The notes under the pieces: generated by a model | The model's database searches: none | Seen by the model: the letters and a program-made list of their open reading frames with translations, nothing else | What the model was told of the DNA's origin: nothing | Part shown: piece after piece, positions 20,193 through 28,918 of the stretch | Position numbering within the stretch: position 1 is the first letter of the stretch | Layout: every line of letters starts with the position of its first letter | From: Agromyces laixinhei | Lineage (GTDB): Bacteria; Actinomycetota; Actinomycetes; Actinomycetales; Microbacteriaceae | DNA: 64,000 nt | NCBI RefSeq assembly: GCF_006337065.1 | Contig: NZ_CP040872.1 | Location: forward strand, 992,001 to 1,056,000 | Direction: 5' to 3' | Program-made: the position numbers and the translations under genes

Positions 20193-20806
20193 CGGGCGCG
20201 GCATCCGTGACCGTGGTCATCGCGGACGACCACGAACTGTTCCGGGACGGGCTGCGGGCGATGCTCACCGCGGCCGATGGAATCGAGGTCATCGGTGAGG
20301 CCGCGACGCACGATCAGGCGTACGAGCAGACGATCGCGACACGACCAGATGTGCTGTTGCTCGACGTCGAGATGCCCGGCATTCCGGTGCTGTCGACGAT
20401 CAGCCGGGTCCGAGCCGAGGCCCTCGACACGCGGATCCTCATCGTCACGATGCATCGCGACCGGGTCCTCGCGAATCACCTGCGAGCGGCGGGCGCGGCA
20501 GGGTTCGTGTCGAAATCGGCGCCGGCCAGCGAGCTGGTCGACGCGATCCGTTCCGCGGCCTTCATCAGTGACACTGTCGGCCGGGCCGCGCCCGTCGCCT
20601 CGATTCTGTCGCTGCGCGAGAAGGAAGTGATGCGGCTGATCGCGCACGGCATGTCCAATGAGGAGATCGGTCGATCGTTGTCGATCTCGGTCGGCACGGT
20701 CAAACGGCACAACACCAACATCTTCACCAAGCTCGGGGCGTCCTCCCGCACCGCCGCCGTGCAGAAGGCGTCACGGCTCGGCGAGATCGAATCACCGCGG
20801 TCATGA
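20189..20806 (+). CDS. NarL/FixJ-family response regulator, 205 aa
   Basis: Receiver domain with acidic pair in VIADDHELFRDG, phospho-acceptor Asp in VLLLDVEMPG, Thr in ILIVTM and Lys in GFVSKSAP. The C-terminal LuxR HTH is SLREKEVMRLIAHGMSNEEI ... GTVKRHNTNIFTKL. The start is GTG overlapping the kinase stop; its own stop overlaps the membrane-protein ATG (ATGA). It is therefore the cognate partner of the kinase. Targets unknown; autoregulation of this operon is possible. Confidence 0.93.
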   Translation: MTGAASVTVVIADDHELFRDGLRAMLTAADGIEVIGEAATHDQAYEQTIATRPDVLLLDVEMPGIPVLSTISRVRAEALDTRILIVTMHRDRVLANHLRAAGAAGFVSKSAPASELVDAIRSAAFISDTVGRAAPVASILSLREKEVMRLIAHGMSNEEIGRSLSISVGTVKRHNTNIFTKLGASSRTAAVQKASRLGEIESPRS

Positions 20807-21480
20807 GCGAGCCGTCGTCTGATCCGGCCCCGCAGAACGGCGGTGTGGTTCCTTCAGGCGCGCGATCGGCTCCGATTGCACTGCTGCCCCCGTCGTCGGG
20901 CCGCCTTCGCGCGGCCATTCGCTGGGTGGCGATGGCCGCCGCTGGAGCCTCCGTGAGCGCGCTGCTCATCTTGGAACACCTCCAGCTTCCCGGGTTCGAC
21001 GTCGTCGTCTTCTCGGTGGACACCTCCCAATGGGAAGTCATCCTTCACTTCTTCTTCCTCGGCTCGGCGTGCGTGGCGGCAGGGACAATCACGCATCAGC
21101 TGACCAGAGCGACGCGGACGCTGGAGCGCGCAGCCGGCTGGGCGCTCGGACCACTTCTCATCCTGTGCGGAATCGCAATCGGCCTCTTCTTCCTGCTCCT
21201 CATCGCGATCGCCTCGGTCAGGCAGTACGTCACGATCACGGCGGACGACGGCACGCAGCACCTGGTCCGCGCCCAGACTTGGCATCACACCAGGTACACC
21301 GTCCTCGAGCCTGCTGAGGAATGGGGCCCGTGGTACTCGGACGGCGCATCGATCCTCACGGACGACCCGAACAACGCGCTCGCGAACGGCGAGTACGGCC
21401 TGATACGAACGCCGAGGGGCTACCGCCTGACATTCGGTTCGCCGCCTGGAGACGGCCGCTCGTACGAACTCGTGTGGTGA
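20803..21480 (+). CDS. Membrane protein of two-component operon, 225 aa
   Basis: Three hydrophobic helices (about residues 40-58, 78-98 and 112-135) follow a Pro/Ser-rich cytoplasmic start, and a ~85-residue extracytoplasmic domain follows with several Trp residues (TWHHTRYTVLEPAEEWGPWY). No family recognised. The 4-bp ATGA overlap with the response regulator makes it part of that operon, so it may supply the signal to the soluble kinase or be its output. Orientation is predicted, not shown. Confidence 0.75.
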   Translation: MSEPSSDPAPQNGGVVPSGARSAPIALLPPSSGRLRAAIRWVAMAAAGASVSALLILEHLQLPGFDVVVFSVDTSQWEVILHFFFLGSACVAAGTITHQLTRATRTLERAAGWALGPLLILCGIAIGLFFLLLIAIASVRQYVTITADDGTQHLVRAQTWHHTRYTVLEPAEEWGPWYSDGASILTDDPNNALANGEYGLIRTPRGYRLTFGSPPGDGRSYELVW

Positions 21481-21609
21481 ACTCCTTCGGTGCATCGGAC
21501 AGGCGGCGGCTCGGGCACGTGGAATGTAGCGAAGGTCGTATCGACGCACTGACGGGCCCCGACGTACGTTGCCTGTAGCCCTACCGTCACCGACCTGAGA
21601 TGAGCCGAC

Positions 21610-22074
21610 GTGGAACCGTACAACGCCGCAATACCCGACCGCGACGTGCCGGGCAGGGCGGCTGAGCAGATGCCGGAGGCCCTCATGAAGGCCGATGCGC
21701 GACGGGCGCGGGCTCGCCGGGTTCTCGGCCCTGTGCTCACGGTCGTGCTGACGTGCGTCGCCCTGCCGATCAACCTCTTCGCGATGTTCGGGCTCTCGAT
21801 GAGCCTGCACGACTACGACACCAGCGGTCAGGGTGGCCCGTTCCGCACGTGCACGGCAGATTCCACGGAGTGTTCGGGCATGAACCCGGTCGGCATCGTG
21901 CTCACCAGTGCGGTGCTCGTCGGCATCGCCGTCGCCATCGGCTTCGCCGGACAGGCCGCTGCCGCGTTTCCCTCCAAGCTGATCGGGCGAATCACCATGA
22001 CGACGTTGAGCGCCATCGTGACGGTGGCCGGTGTGGGGCTCATCTGGTCACAGCCCTTTCGCGGGGGCAGCTGA
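21610..22074 (+). CDS. Small membrane protein, 154 aa
   Basis: GTG start. Three predicted helices: PVLTVVLTCVALPINLFAMF, GIVLTSAVLVGIAVAIGFAG and a C-terminal MTTLSAIVTVAGVGLIW. Between the first two is a short exposed loop with two cysteines (CTADSTEC), able to form a disulfide. It is 130 bases downstream of the two-component operon on the same strand. No family recognised. Confidence 0.6.
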   Translation: MEPYNAAIPDRDVPGRAAEQMPEALMKADARRARARRVLGPVLTVVLTCVALPINLFAMFGLSMSLHDYDTSGQGGPFRTCTADSTECSGMNPVGIVLTSAVLVGIAVAIGFAGQAAAAFPSKLIGRITMTTLSAIVTVAGVGLIWSQPFRGGS

Positions 22075-22229
22075 ACGAGCGCCCTATCGCCGTTTCGGTC
22101 GGCTCGCCGATGCGTACCATCCCGCGTTGGATGCGATCTGCAGACCGTGCTACGTGTGTGGCGCCGTGTTGCTCTGGTCAGTGGGGTGATATCAGCGGTT
22201 GAATGAGCAGACGACGACCGGAGGCGGCA

Positions 22230-23618
22230 ATGACGACACTCGACGGGCGATACGAGTTCCGTGGCGGGTTCCCCACAGAGCAGACCGTGACCACGGCGTA
22301 CGACAACGCCGACTTCATCCGCGCGGTGACGTGCTACAAGCACTTCTTCCCCGCTGTGTCCGGCATGGCCATCCTGAAGGGCACCGAAGCGGTTGGAGTG
22401 AGACCGAATCGGGTGTTCGGAACGATGGACACGCGCCCCGGCCAGATCGGGTTCACCCTGAACTCCGACACGCCCTACGCGCCGGTCTTGCTCGATCTCA
22501 GCGGCGGCCCGCTCGAGGTCACGATCCCGCCGGGCCCGATCGTGGGCGCGTCACTCAACGCTGACCAGAGCTGGATCAGCGATGTGGGCATCCCCGGACC
22601 GGACGCAGGCAAGGGAGGCCGGCATGTGTTCGCCACCGCAGATCATGACGACGGCTTCCCCGACGGCGCCTACGTGCACCGCGCGTTGGGCAACCGGGTC
22701 GTGGTCGGCCTCCGGGCGATCCCAGTAGGCGGTGACGTCGACGCGGCGATCGACCTGTTGCGCTCCGTCGAGGTGAATCCGTTGCGCCACGACACAGCAT
22801 GGGAGCAGCCCACGTGGCTCGACCTCACGGGCAAGCCGCAGGACACCACGCCGCTCGAGGTCCAGGGAACGATCGGCTACTGGCGTCTCCTGCACGACTA
22901 CCTCAGTACCGAACCCATTCATGCCGACGACCGGTCGTACATCGGTGAACTCGCCGTTCTCGGAATCCGCGGCAACACACCGTTCGCTCCGGATGAGAGG
23001 CTGACACGCATCCTGGTCGACGCGGCCCGCGAAGCCGACGCGCAGCTGCGCGTCCAGTCGCTCGCCGATCGTCGAGAGGATCGTGTGGTGTGGACCGATC
23101 GGCAGTGGGAGTGGGTGACCCTGCGCCCCGAGAACGCGGCGTTCGAGATCGACGGGCGACCTGACGTCGACGCACGAGAGACCTGGTTCTACCAGGCCAT
23201 CGCTTCATCACCGGTGATGTTCCGCCGCCAGGCCGGCCAAGGGTCGCTGTACTGGTTCGTCGCGCGCGACGACACCGGTGTCTATCTGGGCGGCTCTCGC
23301 TCCTACCGTCTCCGAGTGCCCCTTCCCGTTCCGGCCGGGCTGTTCTGGTCCCTCACCGTCTACGACGCGGAGACCCGATCGCAGATCGCCACCGCCCAAG
23401 ACGCAGCCGCGGTGCGATCACTGTTCGAACTCGACGGGAAGCTCGACGGAACCGACGCCGAGATCGTCTTCGGCCCCGAGCGACCCGATAGTGATGCGGC
23501 CGCGTGGGTACAGACTCAGCCTGGGCGCGGCTGGTTCGCGTACTTCCGCATCTACGGTCCCACGCCGGCCGCGTTCGACCACAACTGGCGACTCGACGAC
23601 ATCACACCGACGGACTGA
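22230..23618 (+). CDS. DUF1254/DUF1214 domain protein, 462 aa
   Basis: Full DUF1254-DUF1214 architecture. The DUF1254 part holds the region from AYDNADFIRAVTCYKHFFP to LNSDTPYAPVLLDLSGGP, the type with a beta-sandwich; the DUF1214 part begins about residue 330 (GSLYWFVARDDTG ... LRVPLPVPAGLFWSLTVYD) and ends with FRIYGPTPAAFDHNW. No signal peptide is visible, unlike many Gram-negative members. Function unknown. I use the ATG at 22230, which follows GGAGG, rather than 22203. It is the first gene of a DUF1254-HAD-DUF1254 operon. Confidence 0.85.
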   Translation: MTTLDGRYEFRGGFPTEQTVTTAYDNADFIRAVTCYKHFFPAVSGMAILKGTEAVGVRPNRVFGTMDTRPGQIGFTLNSDTPYAPVLLDLSGGPLEVTIPPGPIVGASLNADQSWISDVGIPGPDAGKGGRHVFATADHDDGFPDGAYVHRALGNRVVVGLRAIPVGGDVDAAIDLLRSVEVNPLRHDTAWEQPTWLDLTGKPQDTTPLEVQGTIGYWRLLHDYLSTEPIHADDRSYIGELAVLGIRGNTPFAPDERLTRILVDAAREADAQLRVQSLADRREDRVVWTDRQWEWVTLRPENAAFEIDGRPDVDARETWFYQAIASSPVMFRRQAGQGSLYWFVARDDTGVYLGGSRSYRLRVPLPVPAGLFWSLTVYDAETRSQIATAQDAAAVRSLFELDGKLDGTDAEIVFGPERPDSDAAAWVQTQPGRGWFAYFRIYGPTPAAFDHNWRLDDITPTD

Positions 23619-23682
23619 TCACGGTGAGACTGTTCGTCGGCGTGAACCCCTCGAGGTCGGCTGCCACGCGCGAGATGACGTC

Positions 23683-24642
23683 GTGACGGAGCCGGATCTG
23701 GCGTCGTGGCAGGACACGTCTGTGAAGACGGCCATCCTCCGATTCGTCGAGTCTGCGACGACCGGCCCTTCGGCGATTCCGGTCGAGGAGCGGATCGCCG
23801 TGTTCGACAACGACGGCACGTTGTGGACTGAGAGGCCGTTGCCGGCGCAGGTCGGGTTCATCGTCGAGCAGTGGAGTGCGATGGCCACAGCTGATCCGGC
23901 GCTCACCGCCCGTGAACCGTACCGCAGCGCGGTGCGCGGTGATTTCTCCTGGCTTGCCTCTGCGCTGCGCAAGCACCTTGCCGGTGACGACACCGACCTG
24001 CACATCCTGATCGGTGCGATCACGCGCATCACGGAAGGGATGGGCGTCGCTGACTACGCGGCGTCGGTGGCCGAGTTCGCGGCGAGGGCGGAGCATCCCG
24101 TCCTGCGCCGCCCGTACGCCGAGACGGTGTACCGGCCGATGCTCGAGCTGCTGCGATACCTCGAGCGGGCGGGCTTCACCTGCTACATCGTGTCCGGCGG
24201 CGACCGCGACTTCATGCGGCCGTTCACCGAACGCGTCTACGGCATCCCTCCGGAGCGGGTGATCGGCTCGGCCGTCGGCCTGCAGTATGACGACGCCACC
24301 ACCGAAGTGAGGTACGGACCGTCGTTCTCGTTCATGGACGACGGTGCAGAGAAGCCGGTCCGAATCTGGAGCCGCGTCGGGCGACGCCCCATCTTCGCTG
24401 CGGGCAACTCCGACGGTGACGCCCAGATGCTCGACTACGCCCTCGGCGGAGCACGGCCGGGATTCGCGTTGCTCGTCCATCACGACGACACAGAGCGGGA
24501 AGACCCCGCCTACGACACCGGCGCGGAGACCGTGCTGGCATCTGCCGCCGACCGCGGATACACGGTGGCCAGCATTGCCCGCGACTGGACGGACATCTGG
24601 ACCGACAGCACCCGCACTCACACGGAGACGAGGATGAAATGA
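23683..24642 (+). CDS. HAD-family hydrolase (phosphoserine phosphatase-like), 319 aa
   Basis: The HAD motifs are all present: IAVFDNDGTLW (motif I, nucleophile and acid), CYIVSGGDRDFM (motif II Ser), a basic residue in the PPERVIG area (motif III) and AAGNSDGDAQM (motif IV). A helical cap lies between motifs I and II. Members of this branch are annotated as haloacid dehalogenase-like hydrolases and probably act on a phosphate ester. The GTG at 23683 is chosen; the frame is open further upstream but overlaps DUF1254. The stop overlaps the next gene by four bases (ATGA). Confidence 0.86.
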   Translation: MTEPDLASWQDTSVKTAILRFVESATTGPSAIPVEERIAVFDNDGTLWTERPLPAQVGFIVEQWSAMATADPALTAREPYRSAVRGDFSWLASALRKHLAGDDTDLHILIGAITRITEGMGVADYAASVAEFAARAEHPVLRRPYAETVYRPMLELLRYLERAGFTCYIVSGGDRDFMRPFTERVYGIPPERVIGSAVGLQYDDATTEVRYGPSFSFMDDGAEKPVRIWSRVGRRPIFAAGNSDGDAQMLDYALGGARPGFALLVHHDDTEREDPAYDTGAETVLASAADRGYTVASIARDWTDIWTDSTRTHTETRMK

Positions 24643-25988
24643 CCGACACCGACACCAGCACGGACGCGCTCGCGCGCGGGACGCACCGCCACGCGGTCGA
24701 GGCCGCGATCTGGGGTATGGCTGCCGTGAACTTCCAGCTGATGCGGGAAGTGATGACTTCGGGCAAGACCAACGAATTCGTCTACTGGTCGCAATTGCTC
24801 GACTGGCAGAATCAGACGCTCACCCCGAACCCCGACCTGATCTACTACATGGCCTTCTTCGACACCCATGACGGCCCGGTCGTCGTCGAGATCCCGGGTG
24901 AGAGCGACGGTCAGGCGCTGAACGGCTCGATCTGCAGCCTCTGGCAGGTTCCGCTCGAAGATGTCGGTCACTTCGGCGTCGATCAGGGTCGCGGCGGCAA
25001 CTACCTCATCCTCCCTCCCGGATGGGATGAACCGGTGCCGGAGGGCTACATCGCCTTGCCCTGCGAGACCTACAGCTCCTACGCGCTGCTGCGCTCTGTG
25101 CTGGGCGAGCACACCCAGGAGGCCCTCGACAAGGGCCTCGAGCTATGCCGGCGCATCCGCGTCTACCCCCTCGCCAGCGCAGGCAGCCCGCCCGAAACCC
25201 ACGCCCGCGACCTGCAGGGCAAGGTCGTCGACGCCACCATCCCGTACGACCTGCGCTTCTACGAGCTCCTGCACCGGGCCCTCCAAGACGAGCCGCTCCT
25301 CGCACGCGACCGACCCTTCGCCGAGATGCTCTCCTCGATCGGCATCCGACATGGCGAACCGTTCCGGCCATCGCCGGAGCTGACCGCGATTCTCGAAGAC
25401 GCCGTCGTTGAGGCGCATGCGTGGGTGAAAGCCGAGTACGAGCAGAACTTCGATCCGTTCTTCGCAGGCACGCAATGGTTCTTCCCCGGCCGCACCGACT
25501 TCACCGACAGTCAGCGCGACGGTTTCGACGCCCACCCTGAGGGGTACCCCTACCTCAACCGCGGTGTCATCTATCACATGGCCTTCATCGGCATCCGGTA
25601 CCTCGGGATCGGACAGTTCTACCTGGTCGACCTGCGCGACAGCGACGGCGAATTCTTCTCCTCGAACAACAGGTATCGGATGCGCGTGCCCGCGAACGTC
25701 CCCGTCTCGCAGTTCTGGTCGGTCACCATGTACGACGCCGGCACCCACGCGTTCATCCGCGGCAACACGAAGTACTCCGTCTCGTCGCAGACGCCCGGGC
25801 TCGTCACCAACGACGACGGCACCGTTGACGTCTACTTCGCGCCGCATGCCGCGCCGGGCGAGGAGGCGAACACCATCGAGACCGGAGACTCGGAACGCTT
25901 CGAGCTGATGTTCCGGTTCTACGGAGTCGGCAAGGAGGTCATGACCAAGGAATGGGCTCTGACCGACGCGACTCGTGTCGACCACTGA
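24639..25988 (+). CDS. DUF1254 domain protein, second copy, 449 aa
   Basis: A second DUF1254/DUF1214 protein, distantly related to the one at 22230. It opens with GTHRHAVEAAIWGMAAVNFQ and shows TPNPDLIYYMAFFDTHDGPV and the late NNRYRMRVPANVPVSQFWSV motif of the DUF1214 half. No signal peptide. It is translationally coupled to the HAD gene. Having two paralogues flank one phosphatase suggests a shared pathway, but the reaction is unknown. The gene ends 175 bases left of the mobile-island repeat and seems to be the last chromosomal gene on this side. Confidence 0.85.
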   Translation: MTDTDTSTDALARGTHRHAVEAAIWGMAAVNFQLMREVMTSGKTNEFVYWSQLLDWQNQTLTPNPDLIYYMAFFDTHDGPVVVEIPGESDGQALNGSICSLWQVPLEDVGHFGVDQGRGGNYLILPPGWDEPVPEGYIALPCETYSSYALLRSVLGEHTQEALDKGLELCRRIRVYPLASAGSPPETHARDLQGKVVDATIPYDLRFYELLHRALQDEPLLARDRPFAEMLSSIGIRHGEPFRPSPELTAILEDAVVEAHAWVKAEYEQNFDPFFAGTQWFFPGRTDFTDSQRDGFDAHPEGYPYLNRGVIYHMAFIGIRYLGIGQFYLVDLRDSDGEFFSSNNRYRMRVPANVPVSQFWSVTMYDAGTHAFIRGNTKYSVSSQTPGLVTNDDGTVDVYFAPHAAPGEEANTIETGDSERFELMFRFYGVGKEVMTKEWALTDATRVDH

Positions 25989-26024
25989 TGAACCCAGCGC
26001 ACAGCGAGGCCCGGGCGCTGCGCG

Positions 26025-26155
26025 CGTCGCAACTGCACCGTCGCCGACCGAGGCGACGTGGGTCAGCAGCGCGAGCGCAACTCCCTGGTCGAGCATGCCC
26101 GCTTCATCGACGAATGGTCCGCACGCGGGAAGGCGAGCGGATGCCGCGGGGACGG
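26025..26155 (-). pseudogene. Relaxase-helicase fragment (third relaxase copy)
   Basis: About 130 bases are clearly homologous to the helicase part of both relaxases in this window, around the 'DEAGMLDQDTAL' coding region (compare 37,550-37,660 and 40,865-41,010). The words GGTCGAGCATGCCCGCTTCA and GCGAGCGGATGCCGCGGG are shared. Frame is not maintained. It lies just outside the left attachment-like repeat, so it probably derives from an earlier or tandem element. Confidence 0.75.
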
Positions 26156-26164
26156 CGACGTTCC

Positions 26165-26192
26165 TCGATCGGGTGACCTTTCGATTTTCAGT
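26165..26192 (+). repeat. Left attachment-like repeat (copy of tRNA-Phe segment)
   Basis: Matches 53717-53744 inside the tRNA-Phe gene at 27 of 28 positions, including 21 consecutive identical bases (GGTGACC...TTTTCAGT, 26172-26192), in the same orientation. This is far beyond chance in a 64-kb window. The left side does not continue with tRNA 3' sequence, so the original chromosomal junction has been lost or rearranged. Part of the sequence also resembles an IS21 end (TTTCAGTGAGC). Confidence 0.8.
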
Positions 26193-26405
26193 GAGCCTGG
26201 GCGGTTTTCGCTCAGTTCTTATGTGTGCGATATCGCGCTGATCAGGGATTCTTCGAAACGGTCACAGTTGGTGGCACAGATTCGGTTCGGAATCGGGGTC
26301 GGCGATCAGGCTCGTCGGTGACGAATCTGTGTAGGGACATCGGTAACACTTCGTATGCCAAGACATCGGCACACTCCGGGGTGTCGGTCTGCGGGTCGCG
26401 AGTCG

Positions 26406-27083
26406 CTAATCGGAGCGAGCGGCGATCAATGCATCAAGCTCATCGGACACAGCGTCAACGAGATCAAGGTGTCGCAGGAACTTCTCCGCGATCTTTGCCT
26501 GCTTCTTGAGAGTCGCCGCCGACTGAATTTTGACTTCGAACTCGGAAGAGATCGCAGTAAGACGCTCGAGTTCAATTCGCAGTTCCGACTCTCTGTCGTT
26601 CGACTGCACTCCTTGAAGGGGCTGGCTCGACGGTTCTTCGTTGCCCTCGAACCCGTCCTCTCCAAGCCCCGAGTGACCGCCCAATGAGGCGAGCGCACGC
26701 TTCATCGCCGCCGCATCCCCGTTCAGGCGATGCTCAGCCCTCGCCGCTGTGTCCTTCCCGAGGTCCCGACGCAGCGTCTTAGTCACCGTCTTGAGTGCGC
26801 CCTTCAGCCCCTTCTCCGTTGCACCCGCCCCGACGACTGCATATGCGGTAGAACCATCCGTGATCGCGGGTTTGGCGCCATCGCCCGCCATCGCGACCGG
26901 GATCATCACTCGGTAGACGTAGCCGATAGCGCTGTCGTGAATCTCGAAGTCGTCCGGATCAACACCTGCGGATCGGGCGGACTCTCGCAACTCTTCGGTG
27001 AACTCATAGTCAACGATGATGAGTGGTGGGACTGCGATCTCGATAGTTGCCGCGAGACCCGAATCGTTCACGTGAAGTTCCAT
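26406..27083 (-). CDS. Hypothetical protein with C-terminal coiled coil, 225 aa
   Basis: Starts MELHVNDSGLAATIEIAVPP. Residues 1-110 are mixed strand and helix (VDYEFTEELRESARSAGVDP; IGYVYRVMIPVAMAGDG), followed by a helical charged region and, from about residue 160, a probable coiled coil (RESELRIELERLTAISSEFE ... LKKQAKIAEKFLRHLDLVDA). I recognise no family. The frame is open to 27155, but the ATG at 27083 gives a sensible start. Lower GC than the chromosome and its place inside a decayed IS suggest acquired cargo. Confidence 0.6.
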   Translation of the reverse strand: MELHVNDSGLAATIEIAVPPLIIVDYEFTEELRESARSAGVDPDDFEIHDSAIGYVYRVMIPVAMAGDGAKPAITDGSTAYAVVGAGATEKGLKGALKTVTKTLRRDLGKDTAARAEHRLNGDAAAMKRALASLGGHSGLGEDGFEGNEEPSSQPLQGVQSNDRESELRIELERLTAISSEFEVKIQSAATLKKQAKIAEKFLRHLDLVDAVSDELDALIAARSD

Positions 27084-27270
27084 AGTCATCCATTCGCGCG
27101 GGTAGCACATGAATCGTGCGCGTTGGCGCGGGAGCAGGCAGCTTGACCGCACCAAATGTGCTGCATCGTGATCCTACTGTGCGCTGCGCACCTCATCGGC
27201 GACCCGGTCTTGCGGGGCGGGTCGCGGCAGAACGCGACGGGAGGGCCCGTGGCGCGCTGTCGGGGCGGGG

Positions 27271-27390
27271 CGGTGGCTTCGCCGGGCCAGTAGGCGGTAG
27301 CCGAGCTCGTCGATGATCAGCAGGGGCTGTGCCGGCGAAGAACCGCATCCGGGTCGCCCATTTGCCTTCGATCGCGGCGCAGAGCGCCCC
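27271..27390 (-). pseudogene. istB fragment
   Basis: About 120 bases match the istB gene of the intact IS21 element at 30,660-30,780 with several small indels; the shared block GCCCATTTGCCTTCGATCGC is identical. It covers the Walker B region (LLIIDELGYLPLPGE) and is out of frame. It is a remnant of another IS21 copy. Confidence 0.8.
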
Positions 27391-27448
27391 CCGCCCCCGA
27401 GGTGCGCGACGGGGCTTGGAACTCGTTACCTGAGTTGCCCACCACTGG

Positions 27449-27922
27449 TTGATGATCGCCCGCGACGCAGGCAGCGCGTGTGGGCAGCGAAGCGGTCGCG
27501 TTCACATCTACAACACCGAGCGCCCTCACCAGGGACTGCCCGGTCGCGTCATGCCGCTGACAGCATGGTCGGCGACCCCGAAAGCCCAGGCGCCACGACC
27601 GAAGCCTGACCGGCCGAGACCGCAACGGGCAGCGTCGACCGATTCACCCATCCGCACGATTCCGGTTGTCGGCGGCATGCGTGTCCTCAAGCTGCGTGAG
27701 AACGGCAGCATCCGTCTACGCAAGATCACCTACATGGTTGACGGCCAACGCGCTGGCGAAGACGTGCTCGTCAGCGAAGACGGTGACCCCATCACCGTCG
27801 CCGACCTCAACGGCACGGTCCTGATCGAGCACAGCAGGCCCGCGCCCGGGATCAAGTACGTCGGCAACGGCAAACCCCGCGGCCGACGCCCCCGAACCAC
27901 CGTAGCGTCACCGATGTCCTGA
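27449..27922 (+). pseudogene. IS481 transposase, C-terminal remnant
   Basis: From about 27,500 the frame encodes HIYNTERPHQGLPGRVMPLT, the end of the DDE domain of IS481-type transposases, followed by the extra C-terminal domain common in actinobacterial members (LKLRENGSIRLRKITYMVDG ... GIKYVGNGKPRGRRPR). The catalytic D-D-E region and N-terminal HTH are missing, so it cannot be active. It ends 0-15 bases from the repeated right terminus. Confidence 0.85.
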
Positions 27923-27977
27923 GACATGAAGTGTCACCGATGTCCTGAGGCAGTTTCGTCACCGATGTCGTGAGACA
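27907..27977 (+). repeat. Three 25-26 bp repeats at IS481-type right end
   Basis: GTCACCGATGTC followed by C/G-TGAG-A/G-CA occurs at 27907, 27933 and 27958, and imperfect inverted copies are at 26314, 26337 and 26362. Multiple subterminal repeats of this sort are probably transposase-binding sites. Confidence 0.75.
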
Positions 27978-28052
27978 TCACAATCCCGCTCCAGGCGGCG
28001 GCGGTCGCCTGCGTCGACGGGGCATCTTGGGCGGTCTGTCCTCGGTCGTCAC
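27978..28052 (-). pseudogene. Truncated partner gene of AbiEi, 24 codons left
   Basis: A GTG overlapping the abiEi stop by two bases, with GGAGG just upstream inside abiEi, opens a frame starting MTTEDRPPKMPRRRRRPPPP that stops exactly at the IS481-type end. The position and coupling are those of the AbiEii toxin (nucleotidyltransferase) in type IV systems, but too little remains to identify it. The toxin has probably been removed by the IS. Confidence 0.55.
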
Positions 28053-28918
28053 TTGCGGACCTCCTTCGTCGCCGGTTGCGTCGACACGGCAAGTGAGACC
28101 CAATCAACCGCGTCCAGTTGCATTGTCAGCCGCGCATGCGCGTCTGACGACCTAGTCGCTGCAGCGACTCCGCTAATGGACTCGGCCTTCGGGAGGTTCT
28201 CGAGGAAATGGGCTGCGATGAGGCCGCCGAGCGAGGGGATCGAGGCGATCTGCTTCGCGATGCTGTCCTGGTCGATGCCGGCGACACGCATGAGTTCCTC
28301 GAGCAGCGCATCACCATCACCCCTGCGGTGGCCGTTGCGATCAGCGAGCGGGCTCAGGAGTTCGGTGAGTCGGTCCACGTCCAGACGGGACTGCCAAGCG
28401 GCGTCACGGAGTGCATTACCGACGATGCTGAAGTCGTGCCGACCCTCGACCAGGTCGGCGATCGTGCGTTCCCGAGTCGTCGTGGGCAGGCCGTCCAGCA
28501 CGGTGACGTCCTGCTCGGGCAGCACTCGGGTTCGGTGTCGGACGTCTGCTCGCTGGGTCTGCTTGCGGGTTGGGGTCGTGAACTCGCTTTTCATCGCCCG
28601 TAGGTCGCCGATGTCGTGGAGTCGAGCTGCCGATTCCCCGGAGACGACGGCGCTTCCCGGTCGTTCGCTGAGGCGCTCGTACGCAAGCTTCGCGGGCTCG
28701 GTTGCCAGCCATGCCGCACGCAGTTCCTCATGCTGTCCGCCGGGTGCGCCGGCAACCCTGTACACCCCGTGCGACAGGCGGATCAGGTCACCGGACTCAG
28801 CCAGTCGCGTGAGGTTCATGTGGCTGATGCCGCGCGCGCTGGCTTGTGCTGAGGTGACCATGCCCCACTGGGATCCGGACACCTCCGCCAGCACTCGGAG
28901 CGCCTCACGCGATTTCAT
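28049..28918 (-). CDS. abiEi: AbiEi-type antitoxin of type IV toxin-antitoxin system, 289 aa
   Basis: N-terminal winged helix-turn-helix (VSGSQWGMVTSAQASARGIS ... LTRLAESGDLIRLSHGVYRV) is the AbiEi_4 pattern of antitoxins that repress their own operon. The C-terminal two-thirds (GDLRAMKSEFTTPTRK; VLPEQDVTVLDGLPTTTRER; ADLVEGRHDFSIVGNALRDA) is the antitoxin domain that blocks an AbiEii nucleotidyltransferase toxin. The toxin is cut off after 24 codons by an IS end, so this is an orphan antitoxin. A 10-bp inverted repeat overlaps its start codon. Such an orphan could still neutralise an incoming AbiEii-like toxin. Confidence 0.85.
   Translation of the reverse strand: MKSREALRVLAEVSGSQWGMVTSAQASARGISHMNLTRLAESGDLIRLSHGVYRVAGAPGGQHEELRAAWLATEPAKLAYERLSERPGSAVVSGESAARLHDIGDLRAMKSEFTTPTRKQTQRADVRHRTRVLPEQDVTVLDGLPTTTRERTIADLVEGRHDFSIVGNALRDAAWQSRLDVDRLTELLSPLADRNGHRRGDGDALLEELMRVAGIDQDSIAKQIASIPSLGGLIAAHFLENLPKAESISGVAAATRSSDAHARLTMQLDAVDWVSLAVSTQPATKEVRK

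Larger units (their letters stand above)
26312..27977. mobile_element. Decayed IS481-type element with nested debris
   Basis: Inverted ends: 26312-26373 is similar to the reverse complement of 27907-27977 over about 60 bases (GGTGACGAA, GGACATCGGT, ACACTTC and GACATCGG blocks in the same order). The right end has three copies of a GTCACCGATGTC motif at 27907, 27933 and 27958. Only the C-terminal part of the transposase remains; the rest is replaced by an unrelated gene and an istB scrap. Confidence 0.65.

Noticed and set aside
27907..27977. Three regularly spaced repeats as a CRISPR remnant
   Set aside because: They have inverted partners at 26,312-26,373 and sit at an IS terminus, so they are IS end repeats.
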